A DNA stretch of 5,683 nucleotides, from NCBI GenBank assembly GCA_016875515.1, contig VGRA01000201.1:1-5683 (forward strand). Direction: 5' to 3'. The notes beneath the pieces are model-generated. The model did not search any database. It was not told where the DNA came from and saw nothing but the letters and a program-made list of their open reading frames with translations. The position numbers were made by a program, and so were the translations under genes. This document shows positions 1-5,683 of the stretch, in pieces. The DNA comes from Deltaproteobacteria bacterium. GTDB lineage: Bacteria > Myxococcota > Myxococcia > Myxococcales > Myxococcaceae. Positions within the stretch are counted from its first letter, which is position 1; the number at the start of each line of letters is the position of its first letter.

Positions 1-1600
1 GCTCGAACAGGCGCACGGCGCCGTCGAAGCCCGGCACGGGGCGGAAGTGCACGCCGTCCAGGAGAAGCCCGTCCTGCACAGGCTGCACCTTTGAATCCTT
101 GAGCAGGTGCCCCTTGTCGGTCAGGACCAGCCACCTCGGCCGGAGCACCTGCATCCGCTCGGGGTAGGTGGTGCCGTCACTGGGATGTTGCGGCGAGGGC
201 TGCCAGCGGTACCGCGCCATGCGCTCCTCGGGCAGGCCACTGAAGAAGGCCAGCTGCAGGTCCCGGTACTCGTCGTCCCGGTCCAGCACCAGCCCATCCC
301 GTGCGTCCGACCCAGGGGCCTGGGACTTGAGCCAGCCGGAGACGGCCCGCACCGCGGGCTCGTTTCGCGAGACGGGGCTGACGGCGCGGGTGAAGGCAGC
401 CACCTTTCCATCCCCCCGGAAGGCCAACACGCCCAGCGCGAGCGGCACGGCCACCGCGAGCAGGGCCGCTGCGAAGGCCAGCAAGCGCCGCTGGACGTTG
501 GACCACTCGCCGGCCACCGCCTCGAAGCCGGCCCAGGTGAAGGGCAGCACCAGCAGCAGCGGCGCCACGGCCAGCCGGGCCATGGGGACGAACGTGCCGA
601 GCGCAGCCGTTCGCACCGCGTAGCCGGCGAGCGGGAGCACCACCCACCACGCCACCCAGCGCAGCTCCGGGCGGGTGCGGGCGGTGCGGTACAGCCCCCA
701 CAAGGCCAGCGACCCCATTACGGGGGTCAGCGTGAGCAGCGCCGCCCCCGGGAAGAAGCCCAGCCCCTCCAGCCGGAAGATCGCGGCCCCCTTCCAAGCC
801 ATCTCGGACACGGCCCAGTCCCGGTGGAACTGGTCGATGTAGTGGAACGGCTGGAACGCGTCCCCCATGTCGATCTCGCTGCCGCGCATCCACAGCAGCG
901 GGTAGGCGAGCGCGGTAAGGCCGAACAGCACCGCGCGGGTGATGCCGGCCACGCGGTCCGGGCCGTGGAGCGCGAGCAGTACGGGCAGCAGCAGCACCCA
1001 TGGCCACGCCTCGTACCGGACGGCGCACAGGAGGTTGAGGAAGAACGCAGCGTAGAAGACCGGCCCGATGCTGCCGTCCTGGAGTGCCTCGGCCAGGTAC
1101 AGCGCCACCAGCACCGTCAAGAGCCCGCCGAGCGCCTCGCTGGCAGCAATGGTGGACAACTGCACGTGCATCCCCCACAGGGCAAACCCCACGCACGCCA
1201 CCACCGCCGCCCGCGCGTTGAAGAGCCGCCGGGTGAGCGCGTACAGCGGCGCCACCGTCAGCGTGCCGAACAGGAGACTGAGCCAGCGGCCGGCGTCTTC
1301 CCGGGGAAGGCCAAGCTTGAGCGCAAGCCCCACCAGGTACAGGTGCAGCGGGCCGAACTGGAACGCCCCGTCCTTGAAGGAGGTCAGCAGGTGCGGCTCC
1401 GCCGCCCAGCGCGCGGCCAGGTCCGTGCGGGCCACCGCGTCCCCGTTGACGTTGTCGTTCACGAAGAAGACGGCCAGGCGGACGAGCAGCGCGAGGGCGC
1501 CCAGCCACAGCACCGCGTGAGCCGGTTCGGGCTGTGGCCCGGGGGCAGGAACCAGCGTGGGGCGGCGGGGAGGCAGTGCGGGGACCGGTGACTCGGACAT
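1..1600 (-). CDS. GT-C fold membrane glycosyltransferase, PMT/GT39-like (3' end cut by window)
   Basis: Read on the minus strand from the ATG at 1600-1598, this frame is open for 533 codons to the window edge, so the C-terminus is missing. The start is well fixed: an in-frame TAG lies 15 nt upstream with no other start codon between. A proline-rich cytoplasmic head (residues 1-27) precedes about 11 hydrophobic segments, roughly 28-47, 82-97, 105-124, 131-150, 155-172, 178-212, 218-237, 282-304, 314-333, 336-358 and 372-394, then a soluble tail from about 395. The first outer loop has NGDAVAR, where D54 is the likely catalytic acid of GT-C enzymes, followed by FGPLHLYL and AGRWLSLLFGTLTV; RYEAWPW at 195-201 also fits the family. 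Such enzymes move a sugar from a polyprenyl-phosphate donor to a protein, lipid or glycan on the outer face of the inner membrane; donor and acceptor cannot be told here. Family assignment is by motif style and topology only. Confidence 0.82.
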   Translation of the reverse strand, partial: MSESPVPALPPRRPTLVPAPGPQPEPAHAVLWLGALALLVRLAVFFVNDNVNGDAVARTDLAARWAAEPHLLTSFKDGAFQFGPLHLYLVGLALKLGLPREDAGRWLSLLFGTLTVAPLYALTRRLFNARAAVVACVGFALWGMHVQLSTIAASEALGGLLTVLVALYLAEALQDGSIGPVFYAAFFLNLLCAVRYEAWPWVLLLPVLLALHGPDRVAGITRAVLFGLTALAYPLLWMRGSEIDMGDAFQPFHYIDQFHRDWAVSEMAWKGAAIFRLEGLGFFPGAALLTLTPVMGSLALWGLYRTARTRPELRWVAWWVVLPLAGYAVRTAALGTFVPMARLAVAPLLLVLPFTWAGFEAVAGEWSNVQRRLLAFAAALLAVAVPLALGVLAFRGDGKVAAFTRAVSPVSRNEPAVRAVSGWLKSQAPGSDARDGLVLDRDDEYRDLQLAFFSGLPEERMARYRWQPSPQHPSDGTTYPERMQVLRPRWLVLTDKGHLLKDSKVQPVQDGLLLDGVHFRPVPGFDGAVRLFE

Positions 1601-1614
1601 GTGCGGGCGCGCAC
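1601..1614 (-). repeat. Inverted repeat abutting the glycosyltransferase start codon
   Basis: GTGCG and CGCAC arms of 5 bp flank a 4-nt centre and end directly at the ATG of the minus-strand gene. In the mRNA this could form a short GC-only hairpin next to the start codon, between it and the only purine-rich stretch upstream (GGGTAGGG in transcript sense). It could reduce ribosome access, but a 5-bp inverted repeat is easily found by chance in DNA this rich in GC. Confidence 0.4.
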
Positions 1615-1710
1615 CCTACCCGCCTCGCGGGCAGGCGCCAGCGTCACGAAGTAGGCGGGGGCGGGCAGCCATGCGTCTGCTGGTGTGGGCCGGTGTAAGG
1701 CGGGGCGCCA

Positions 1711-1723
1711 CCCGGGGCCCGGG
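1711..1723. repeat. 13-bp GC palindrome CCCGGGGCCCGGG
   Basis: Two CCCGGG hexamers, each its own reverse complement, flank a single central G, so all 13 bases form a perfect odd-length palindrome. It lies in the divergent intergenic region, 110 bp from the glycosyltransferase start and 164 bp from the prkA start. A dimeric regulator site is possible, but so is chance in such GC-rich sequence. Confidence 0.4.
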
Positions 1724-1752
1724 GGCTGCTGCGCGGGGACGGCGGCGGCCCC

Positions 1753-1758
1753 TATACT
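1753..1758 (+). promoter_or_regulatory. Possible -10 hexamer TATACT
   Basis: TATACT matches the sigma-70 -10 consensus at five of six positions and sits in the only AT-rich patch of the intergenic region. The sequence 16-18 bp upstream is GC-rich with no -35 resemblance. If used for prkA it would give a 5' leader of roughly 120 nt. Read on the other strand, the same patch gives TAGTAT (four of six), which could serve the glycosyltransferase. The direction of use is undecided. Confidence 0.3.
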
Positions 1759-1790
1759 AAAGCCTGCCACGTCACCCCGTCCCCATGCTG

Positions 1791-1809
1791 CCGCGGTCCC
1801 ATCCCGCGG
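1791..1809. repeat. Paired CCGCGG palindromes, possible operator
   Basis: CCGCGG at 1791-1796 and again at 1804-1809, with 7 bp between, form a 19-bp inverted (and equally direct) repeat. Overlapping them, GGTCCC occurs at 1795-1800 and 1813-1818, an 18-bp periodic direct repeat. The cluster lies just upstream of the TTGACA at 1826 and about 80-100 bp before the prkA start, where an operator or activator site would be expected. No known regulator motif is recognised. Confidence 0.35.
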
Positions 1810-1825
1810 CGGGGTCCCGACGCGG

Positions 1826-1831
1826 TTGACA
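1826..1831 (+). promoter_or_regulatory. Possible -35 hexamer TTGACA before prkA
   Basis: A perfect TTGACA lies 56 bp upstream of the prkA ATG, where a promoter for a short leader would be. The sequence 16-18 bp downstream is CCGGCC-like with no -10 resemblance, so a standard housekeeping promoter is not supported. It could be a -35 element for an activator-dependent or alternative-sigma promoter, or chance. Confidence 0.3.
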
Positions 1832-1878
1832 CACGCGCGGTGGGAGGCCCGGCCGGGCCCGATGCACCGCAGAGGACG

Positions 1879-1882
1879 GGAG
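1879..1882 (+). promoter_or_regulatory. Ribosome binding site of prkA
   Basis: GGAG lies within GACGGGAGAGACC and ends 5 nt before the ATG at 1888. It decides the start: an in-frame GTG at 1840 would add 16 residues (beginning [10 protein letters not shown]) that are unlike the family N-terminus, and it has no purine-rich sequence at the right distance. Confidence 0.65.
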
Positions 1883-1887
1883 AGACC

Positions 1888-3942
1888 ATGTCAGGGAAGT
1901 CCAGCTGGACGGCGCGGATTGCGGCACTGCAGGACGCCCGGCAGTACGCGGAGCTCACGTGGGAAGGGAGCTACGATGAGTACCTGGAGATCGTCCGGGC
2001 CAACCCGCGCGTGACGCGCACCGCCTACCAGCGGCTGTACGACATGATCCTCTCCCACGGGAAGACCGAGTACGTGGACAACAAGAAGAAGCTGGTCCGG
2101 TACCACTTCTTCTCCGACGAGCGCTCAGGCGGGCGTGACGCCATCTTCGGACTGGACGTGCCGCTCATGAAGCTGGTCAACGTCTTCAAGTCCGCGGCGG
2201 CAGGCTACGGGACGGAGAAGCGGGTCATCCTGCTGCACGGACCGGTGGGCTCCTCCAAGTCCACCATTGCGCGGCTGCTCAAGAAGGGCATCGAGGAGTA
2301 CAGCCGGACGCCGGAGGGGGCGCTCTACAGCTTCAGCTGGGTGCCGGGGACTGCGGACGGCAAGGTGGTGAAGGAGCCCATGCGGTGCCCCATGAACGAG
2401 GAGCCACTGAACCTGGTTCCGCGCGAGTGGCGCAATAAGGTCTTCGCGGAACTGGCGCCGCCGTCGTCGGGCTCCACCGTCCCGGACGGGGCGGAGCTGT
2501 GCCCGGCCTGCCGCTTCGTCTTCCGGGAGCTGATGACGCTCTACAAGGGTGATTTCGCCGCGGTGGTGAACAACCACGTGCGGGTGCACCGGTTGGTGCT
2601 GTCCGAGAAGGACCGGGTGGGCATTGGGACGTTCCAGCCCAAGGACGAGAAGAACCAGGACGCGACCGAGCTGACCGGCGACATCAACTACCGGAAGATC
2701 GCCGAGTACGGCTCGGACTCGGACCCACGCGCGTTCAATTTCGACGGCGAATTCAACATTGCCAATCGGGGAGTGATCGAGTTCGTGGAGGTGCTGAAGC
2801 TGGACGTGGCGTTCCTCTACGACCTGCTTGGCGCCAGCCAGGAGCACAAGATCAAGCCGAAGAAGTTCCCGCAGACGGACATTGACGAGGTCATCCTTGG
2901 GCACACCAACGAGCCCGAGTACAAGAAGCTGGAGAACAACGAGTTCATGGAGGCGCTGAGGGACCGCACCGTGAAGATCGACGTCCCGTACATCACGCGG
3001 CTGTCGGAAGAGCAGAAGATCTACGAGAAGGACTTCAACGCCGAGCGCATCCGCGGCAAGCACATTGCCCCGCACACGCTGGAGATGGCCGCCATGTGGG
3101 CGGTGCTGACGCGGCTGGAGGAGCCCAAGAAGGCCAACCTCACCACGCTGCAAAAGCTGAAACTCTACAACGGCAAGTCCCTGCCCAACTTCACCGAAGA
3201 CAACATCAAGGAGCTGCGGAAGGACGCCCTGCGCGAGGGGCTCGAGGGCATCAGCCCGCGCTACGTGCAGGACAAGATCTCCAACGCCCTGGTGTCCGAC
3301 AAGGGCGAAGGCTGCATCAATCCGTTCATGGTGCTCAACGAACTGGAGGCGGGGCTGCGCAGCCACTCGCTCGTTGGGAACGAGGAGAACCGGAAGCGGT
3401 TCCGTGAGCTGCTCACCTCGGTGAAGCAGGAGTACGAGGACGTGGTGAAGAACGAGGTGCAGCGCGCCATCTCCGCGGACGAGGACGCCATCACCAAGCT
3501 GTGCGCCAACTACATTGACAACATCAAGGCGTACACGCAGCGGGAGAAGGTGCGGAACAAGTACACCGGGCTGTACGAGGAGCCGGACGAGCGGCTCATG
3601 CGCAGCATCGAGGAGAAGATCGAGATCTCGGACAGCCGGAAAGACGACTTCCGGCGGGAGATCATGAACTACATCGGCGCGCTCGCCATTGAGGGCAAGA
3701 CCTTCAACTTCCGGACGAACGAGCGGCTGCACAAGGCGCTGGAGCTGAAGCTGTTCGAGGACCAGAAGGACAGCATCAAGCTGAAGAACCTGGTGTCCTC
3801 CGTGGTGGACCGGGACACCCAGGAGAAGATCGACGTGGTGAAGGACCGGCTCATGAAGGGCTACGGCTACTGCGAGACGTGCAGCACGGACGTGCTCAAC
3901 TTCGTGGCCTCCATCTTCGCCCGGGGCGACGCCAAGGACTGA
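1888..3942 (+). CDS. prkA: PrkA/YeaG family AAA+ protein (serine protein kinase PrkA)
   Basis: Complete, 684 residues, somewhat longer than B. subtilis PrkA (about 630) and E. coli YeaG (about 644). The N-terminal PrkA AAA domain (about 20-400) has Walker [10 protein letters not shown] at 118-126 with K124. It also has CPMNEEPL from C167, the family stretch [14 protein letters not shown], a Walker B-like [10 protein letters not shown] at 292-301, a sensor-1-like HTNE at 339-342 and an arginine in LRDR at 360. The C-terminal PrkA domain (about 420-684) contains [12 protein letters not shown], typical of the family. PrkA was described as a cytoplasmic serine kinase and, in Bacillus, more recently as an AAA+ ATP-dependent protease acting in sporulation; which activity applies here is open. 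It is the first gene of an operon with the DUF444 gene 23 bp downstream. Oddities are an insertion of about 15 residues before C167, a CxxC at 205/208, and a CxxC near the C-terminus at 662/665. The family call is secure; the biochemical role is inferred. Confidence 0.96.
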   Translation: MSGKSSWTARIAALQDARQYAELTWEGSYDEYLEIVRANPRVTRTAYQRLYDMILSHGKTEYVDNKKKLVRYHFFSDERSGGRDAIFGLDVPLMKLVNVFKSAAAGYGTEKRVILLHGPVGSSKSTIARLLKKGIEEYSRTPEGALYSFSWVPGTADGKVVKEPMRCPMNEEPLNLVPREWRNKVFAELAPPSSGSTVPDGAELCPACRFVFRELMTLYKGDFAAVVNNHVRVHRLVLSEKDRVGIGTFQPKDEKNQDATELTGDINYRKIAEYGSDSDPRAFNFDGEFNIANRGVIEFVEVLKLDVAFLYDLLGASQEHKIKPKKFPQTDIDEVILGHTNEPEYKKLENNEFMEALRDRTVKIDVPYITRLSEEQKIYEKDFNAERIRGKHIAPHTLEMAAMWAVLTRLEEPKKANLTTLQKLKLYNGKSLPNFTEDNIKELRKDALREGLEGISPRYVQDKISNALVSDKGEGCINPFMVLNELEAGLRSHSLVGNEENRKRFRELLTSVKQEYEDVVKNEVQRAISADEDAITKLCANYIDNIKAYTQREKVRNKYTGLYEEPDERLMRSIEEKIEISDSRKDDFRREIMNYIGALAIEGKTFNFRTNERLHKALELKLFEDQKDSIKLKNLVSSVVDRDTQEKIDVVKDRLMKGYGYCETCSTDVLNFVASIFARGDAKD

Positions 3943-3955
3943 CCCCGGCGGGAAA

Positions 3956-3959
3956 GGAG
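3956..3959 (+). promoter_or_regulatory. Ribosome binding site of the DUF444 gene
   Basis: GGAG within GGGAAAGGAGACGCCC ends 6 nt before the ATG at 3966, a near-ideal Shine-Dalgarno sequence. It supports the ATG over an in-frame GTG at 3879 that lies inside the end of prkA and would add 29 residues unlike the family. Confidence 0.8.
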
Positions 3960-3965
3960 ACGCCC

Positions 3966-5072
3966 ATGTCCCTGCGCATTCACCAGGACCACCACCGCTT
4001 CCGGGAGATCGTCCGCGGGCGCATCAAGGCGAATCTCCGCAAGTACGTCCAGAAGGGCGAGATGATGGGAAAGAAGGGTAAGGATGCCATCAGCATCCCG
4101 GTGCCCTTCATTGACATCCCGCGCTTCAAGTACGGCCAGAAGCAGCAGGGGGGCGTGGGCCAGGGCGAGGGGGAGGTGGGGCAGTCCATCCCGCCCGGGG
4201 ACGACGAGGCCGCGGGGAAGCAGGCCGGCGAGGGCAAGGGCGAGCACGCCCTGGAGGTGGACGTCACCCTGGAGGAGCTGGCGCAGATACTGGGCGAGGA
4301 GCTGCAGCTGCCCAACATCCAGGACCGGGGGGACGACAAGGTCGTCTCGCAGCGGCTCAAGTACACCGGGGTCAACACCACCGGCCCCGAGTCCCTGCGG
4401 CACTTCCGCCGCACCTTCAAGCAGGCGCTGAAGCGGCAGATTGCCACCGGGACGTATAACCCGAAGAGCCCGGTCATCATCCCACTGCGCGAGGACCGCC
4501 GGTACCGCACCTACAAGGTGCAGGAGCAGCCCCACACCAACGCGGTCATCCTCTATATGATGGACGTATCCGGCAGCATGGGGGACGAGCAGAAGGAGAT
4601 CGTCCGCGTGGAGAGCTTCTGGCTCGATACGTGGCTGCGCCACCAGTACAAGGGCGTGGAGGTCCGCTACATCATCCACGACGCGGTGGCCCGCGAGGTG
4701 GACCGGGAGACCTTCTTCCACACCCGCGAGAGCGGCGGGACGATGATCAGCTCCGCCTACAAGCTCTGCAGGGACATCATCCAGGCAGACTACCCGGCGG
4801 CCAGCTGGAACATCTACCCGTTCCACTTCAGCGACGGGGACAACTGGAGCGCAGACGACACGCGGGCGTGCGTGAACCTGCTCAAGTCAGACATCCTCCC
4901 GGTGGTGAACCAGTTCGCCTACGGGCAGGTGGAGAGCCCCTACGGCTCCGGGCAGTTCATCAAGGACCTGCGCGAGGCCTTCGACGGAGAAGACAACGTG
5001 GCGCTCTCGGAGATCCCGGACAAAGACGGCATCTACGCGTCCATCAAGGATTTCCTGGGGCGTGGGCGCTGA
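3966..5072 (+). CDS. yhbH: DUF444 family protein YhbH/YeaH with MIDAS motif
   Basis: Complete, 368 residues, slightly shorter than B. subtilis YhbH (about 392) and E. coli YeaH (about 427). The basic N-terminus (1-40) leads to [16 protein letters not shown], a DUF444 hallmark. Next come a flexible Gly/Glu/Gln/Lys-rich linker (about 58-94, including [11 protein letters not shown]), an acidic helix [19 protein letters not shown], and a C-terminal von Willebrand A-like domain from about 193. That domain has a full metal-ion-dependent adhesion site: D200, S202 and S204 in DVSGSMG, T259 in ESGGTM, and D290 in HFSDGDNW. There is no signal peptide or membrane segment, so it should be cytoplasmic. 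The family is known as the operon and functional partner of PrkA, acting in sporulation in Bacillus and in nitrogen-starvation or stationary-phase survival in E. coli. Its biochemical activity is not established. The 23-bp gap, shared strand and absence of a terminator between them indicate co-transcription with prkA. Confidence 0.95.
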   Translation: MSLRIHQDHHRFREIVRGRIKANLRKYVQKGEMMGKKGKDAISIPVPFIDIPRFKYGQKQQGGVGQGEGEVGQSIPPGDDEAAGKQAGEGKGEHALEVDVTLEELAQILGEELQLPNIQDRGDDKVVSQRLKYTGVNTTGPESLRHFRRTFKQALKRQIATGTYNPKSPVIIPLREDRRYRTYKVQEQPHTNAVILYMMDVSGSMGDEQKEIVRVESFWLDTWLRHQYKGVEVRYIIHDAVAREVDRETFFHTRESGGTMISSAYKLCRDIIQADYPAASWNIYPFHFSDGDNWSADDTRACVNLLKSDILPVVNQFAYGQVESPYGSGQFIKDLREAFDGEDNVALSEIPDKDGIYASIKDFLGRGR

Positions 5073-5083
5073 CGGCGCGGCAT
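5073..5083. other. 11-bp gap between convergent stop codons
   Basis: The DUF444 TGA ends at 5072 and the minus-strand TGA ends at 5084, leaving 11 bp. No strong hairpin followed by a T-run is seen on either strand, so intrinsic termination is unlikely here. Transcripts probably overlap or end by Rho or by collision. Confidence 0.7.
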
Positions 5084-5683
5084 TCAGGGGACGCTGAACG
5101 TCAGCACCGTCTTGTTCGCCCCGGAGCTGCCGTTGGCGAAGCTGCCGCAGAGCACCTGCACCTGGCCGTTGGCACGGACCGTCACCTCGAACGGCAAGAC
5201 GCCGGGCACGCTGCACGCGTCGAAGTTCTCCACCTGCACGGTGTAGGTGCCGGAGGGCGCGGGGCCCGGCGGGTAGATAACGTTCTCCACGTTCACGCCG
5301 TCGATGGCGCAGCCCGCGTTGGAGTCCAGGTCCAGGCTCCCCACCGCGCCGCACATGCTGGGCTGCCCCAGGCGGTTGGGATCCGCGTACGAGATCTCGC
5401 AGCTGCCGTTGGCCGTGGGCTCCAGCACGTGGAGATCCAGGTCCGTGTCCGTGTCCCAGCGCAGCGTCACCTGCACCTCCCCGTTGCCGCCGCGCAGGAC
5501 GCAGGCGCCGCCCTGGCAGGTGAACCCCTCGGGGCAGGTGGGCGAGCAGCTGGCCTGCGGCGGGGCGGGCGGGGTGATGCACTGGCCCGGCGCACAGGCG
5601 AAGAGGTTCGTGTCGCACTGGCCGCCGGCACCGCAGTCCGCGTCTGCCAGGCAGGCCACGCAGAGCCCGGAGATGGGCTCGCA
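5084..5683 (-). CDS. Cysteine-rich exported protein with YfaP/DUF2135-like domain (5' end cut by window)
   Basis: Open from the right window edge to the TGA at 5086-5084, giving the last 199 residues; the true start and any signal peptide lie outside. An in-frame GTG at 5659 exists but falls inside the cysteine-rich region, so it is not a credible start. Visible residues 1-61 hold 11 cysteines in short repeats of the type CxxDxDCGxGGxC and CPxGFTCxGGxC, the disulfide-rich style common in myxobacterial lipoproteins. Residues about 69-199 form one beta-rich domain with VTLRWDTDTDLDLHV, GSLDLDSNAGC, GVNVENVIY and SGTYTVQVENF. This layout matches the YfaP/DUF2135-type domain; the Asp clusters could bind calcium (inference). 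Five further cysteines lie in this domain. The protein probably sits outside the inner membrane, perhaps as a lipoprotein, but its function is unknown. It converges on the DUF444 gene and looks unrelated to it. Confidence 0.85.
   Translation of the reverse strand, partial: CEPISGLCVACLADADCGAGGQCDTNLFACAPGQCITPPAPPQASCSPTCPEGFTCQGGACVLRGGNGEVQVTLRWDTDTDLDLHVLEPTANGSCEISYADPNRLGQPSMCGAVGSLDLDSNAGCAIDGVNVENVIYPPGPAPSGTYTVQVENFDACSVPGVLPFEVTVRANGQVQVLCGSFANGSSGANKTVLTFSVP

Larger units (their letters stand above)
1601..1887. promoter_or_regulatory. Divergent intergenic control region
   Basis: This 287-bp stretch separates the start codons of the divergent glycosyltransferase and prkA genes and must hold promoters for both. 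It is very GC-rich, with one AT-richer island at about 1753-1762. I see palindromes at 1601-1614, 1711-1723 and 1791-1809, a TATACT at 1753-1758 and a TTGACA at 1826-1831. No complete, correctly spaced sigma-70 promoter is visible on either strand, and I found no convincing sigma-54 (-24 GG / -12 GC) element on the plus strand, although E. coli yeaGH is known to be under sigma-54/NtrC and sigma-S control. I see no supportable small gene here. Confidence 0.7.

Noticed and set aside
177..1508. Minus-strand open frame of 443 codons over the glycosyltransferase
   Set aside because: It is in a different frame from the ATG at 1600, rich in Gly/Ala/Arg/Pro, and lacks the alternating transmembrane pattern.
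107..1591. Plus-strand open frame of 494 codons across the glycosyltransferase
   Set aside because: The translation is Gln/Arg/His/Pro-rich with no hydrophobic or domain pattern; the minus-strand frame starting at 1600 gives a coherent membrane protein.
1840..1887. Upstream GTG start for prkA at 1840
   Set aside because: The added 16 residues do not resemble family N-termini, and the ATG at 1888 has a GGAG 5 nt upstream.
1601..1887. Small protein gene or structured RNA in the intergenic region
   Set aside because: Short open frames here have no ribosome binding site or recognisable product, and no extended conserved RNA fold can be recognised by eye.
2125..3732. Minus-strand open frame of 535 codons antisense to prkA
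   Set aside because: It is the complement of a strongly biased GC-rich coding frame; the translation is Leu/Val/His/Arg-rich without recognisable motifs, while the plus strand encodes an unmistakable PrkA.
3879..3965. Upstream GTG start for the DUF444 gene inside prkA
   Set aside because: It would overlap prkA by over 60 bp and add an Arg/Gly-rich tail unlike the family; the ATG at 3966 has a near-perfect ribosome binding site.
3867..4826. Minus-strand open frame of 319 codons antisense to the DUF444 gene
   Set aside because: It has low-complexity Leu/Val/Asp/Arg composition and overlaps a clear DUF444 gene with its own ribosome binding site; it is a GC-driven shadow.
5093..5105. GCTGA-ACG-TCAGC hairpin as terminator of the convergent genes
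   Set aside because: The stem is only 5 bp with a 3-nt loop, there is no T-run on either strand, and it lies inside the minus-strand coding region.
1..5683. Mobile element, CRISPR array, tRNA or rRNA
   Set aside because: No transposase or integrase sequence, regularly spaced repeats, tRNA cloverleaf or rRNA stretch was seen on either strand.

Overview
The window is GC-rich DNA whose real genes use codons strongly biased to G or C in the third position. It carries a PrkA/YhbH pair beside a gene for a cysteine-rich secreted protein of a type common in myxobacteria. I read it as a chromosome segment of a myxobacterium of the Myxococcus/Corallococcus/Stigmatella kind. That is an inference from composition and protein style; there is no rRNA or other marker to confirm it.

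Layout, left to right. (1) Positions 1-1600, minus strand: most of a multi-membrane-span GT-C fold glycosyltransferase resembling the dolichyl-phosphate-mannose-protein mannosyltransferase family (GT39/PMT_2). It runs off the left edge, so its C-terminus is missing. (2) Positions 1601-1887: a 287-bp intergenic region between divergent genes, with several GC-rich palindromes and unpaired promoter-like hexamers. (3) Positions 1888-3942, plus strand: prkA, a complete 684-residue AAA+ protein of the PrkA/YeaG family with an intact Walker A motif. (4) Positions 3966-5072, plus strand: a complete 368-residue DUF444 (YhbH/YeaH) protein with a full MIDAS metal-site motif, 23 bp after prkA and behind a good Shine-Dalgarno sequence. 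(5) Positions 5084-5683, minus strand: the C-terminal 199 residues of a cysteine-rich, probably exported protein ending in a YfaP/DUF2135-like beta domain. It converges on the DUF444 gene with only 11 bp between the stop codons and runs off the right edge.

The functional core is the prkA-yhbH operon. In other bacteria these two proteins act together in stationary-phase, nitrogen-starvation or sporulation responses, often with SpoVR/YcgB as third partner. Here spoVR is not adjacent: a divergent gene lies on one side and a convergent gene on the other, so the operon is probably just two genes. In a myxobacterium a role in starvation or development is plausible but not shown by the sequence. The flanking glycosyltransferase and exported protein look like unrelated cell-envelope genes. 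I see no mobile element, CRISPR array, tRNA or rRNA, and no clearly undescribed multi-gene system. The most interesting points are the extra cysteine pairs in PrkA, the AAA+/MIDAS-protein pairing, and the palindrome-rich divergent control region.
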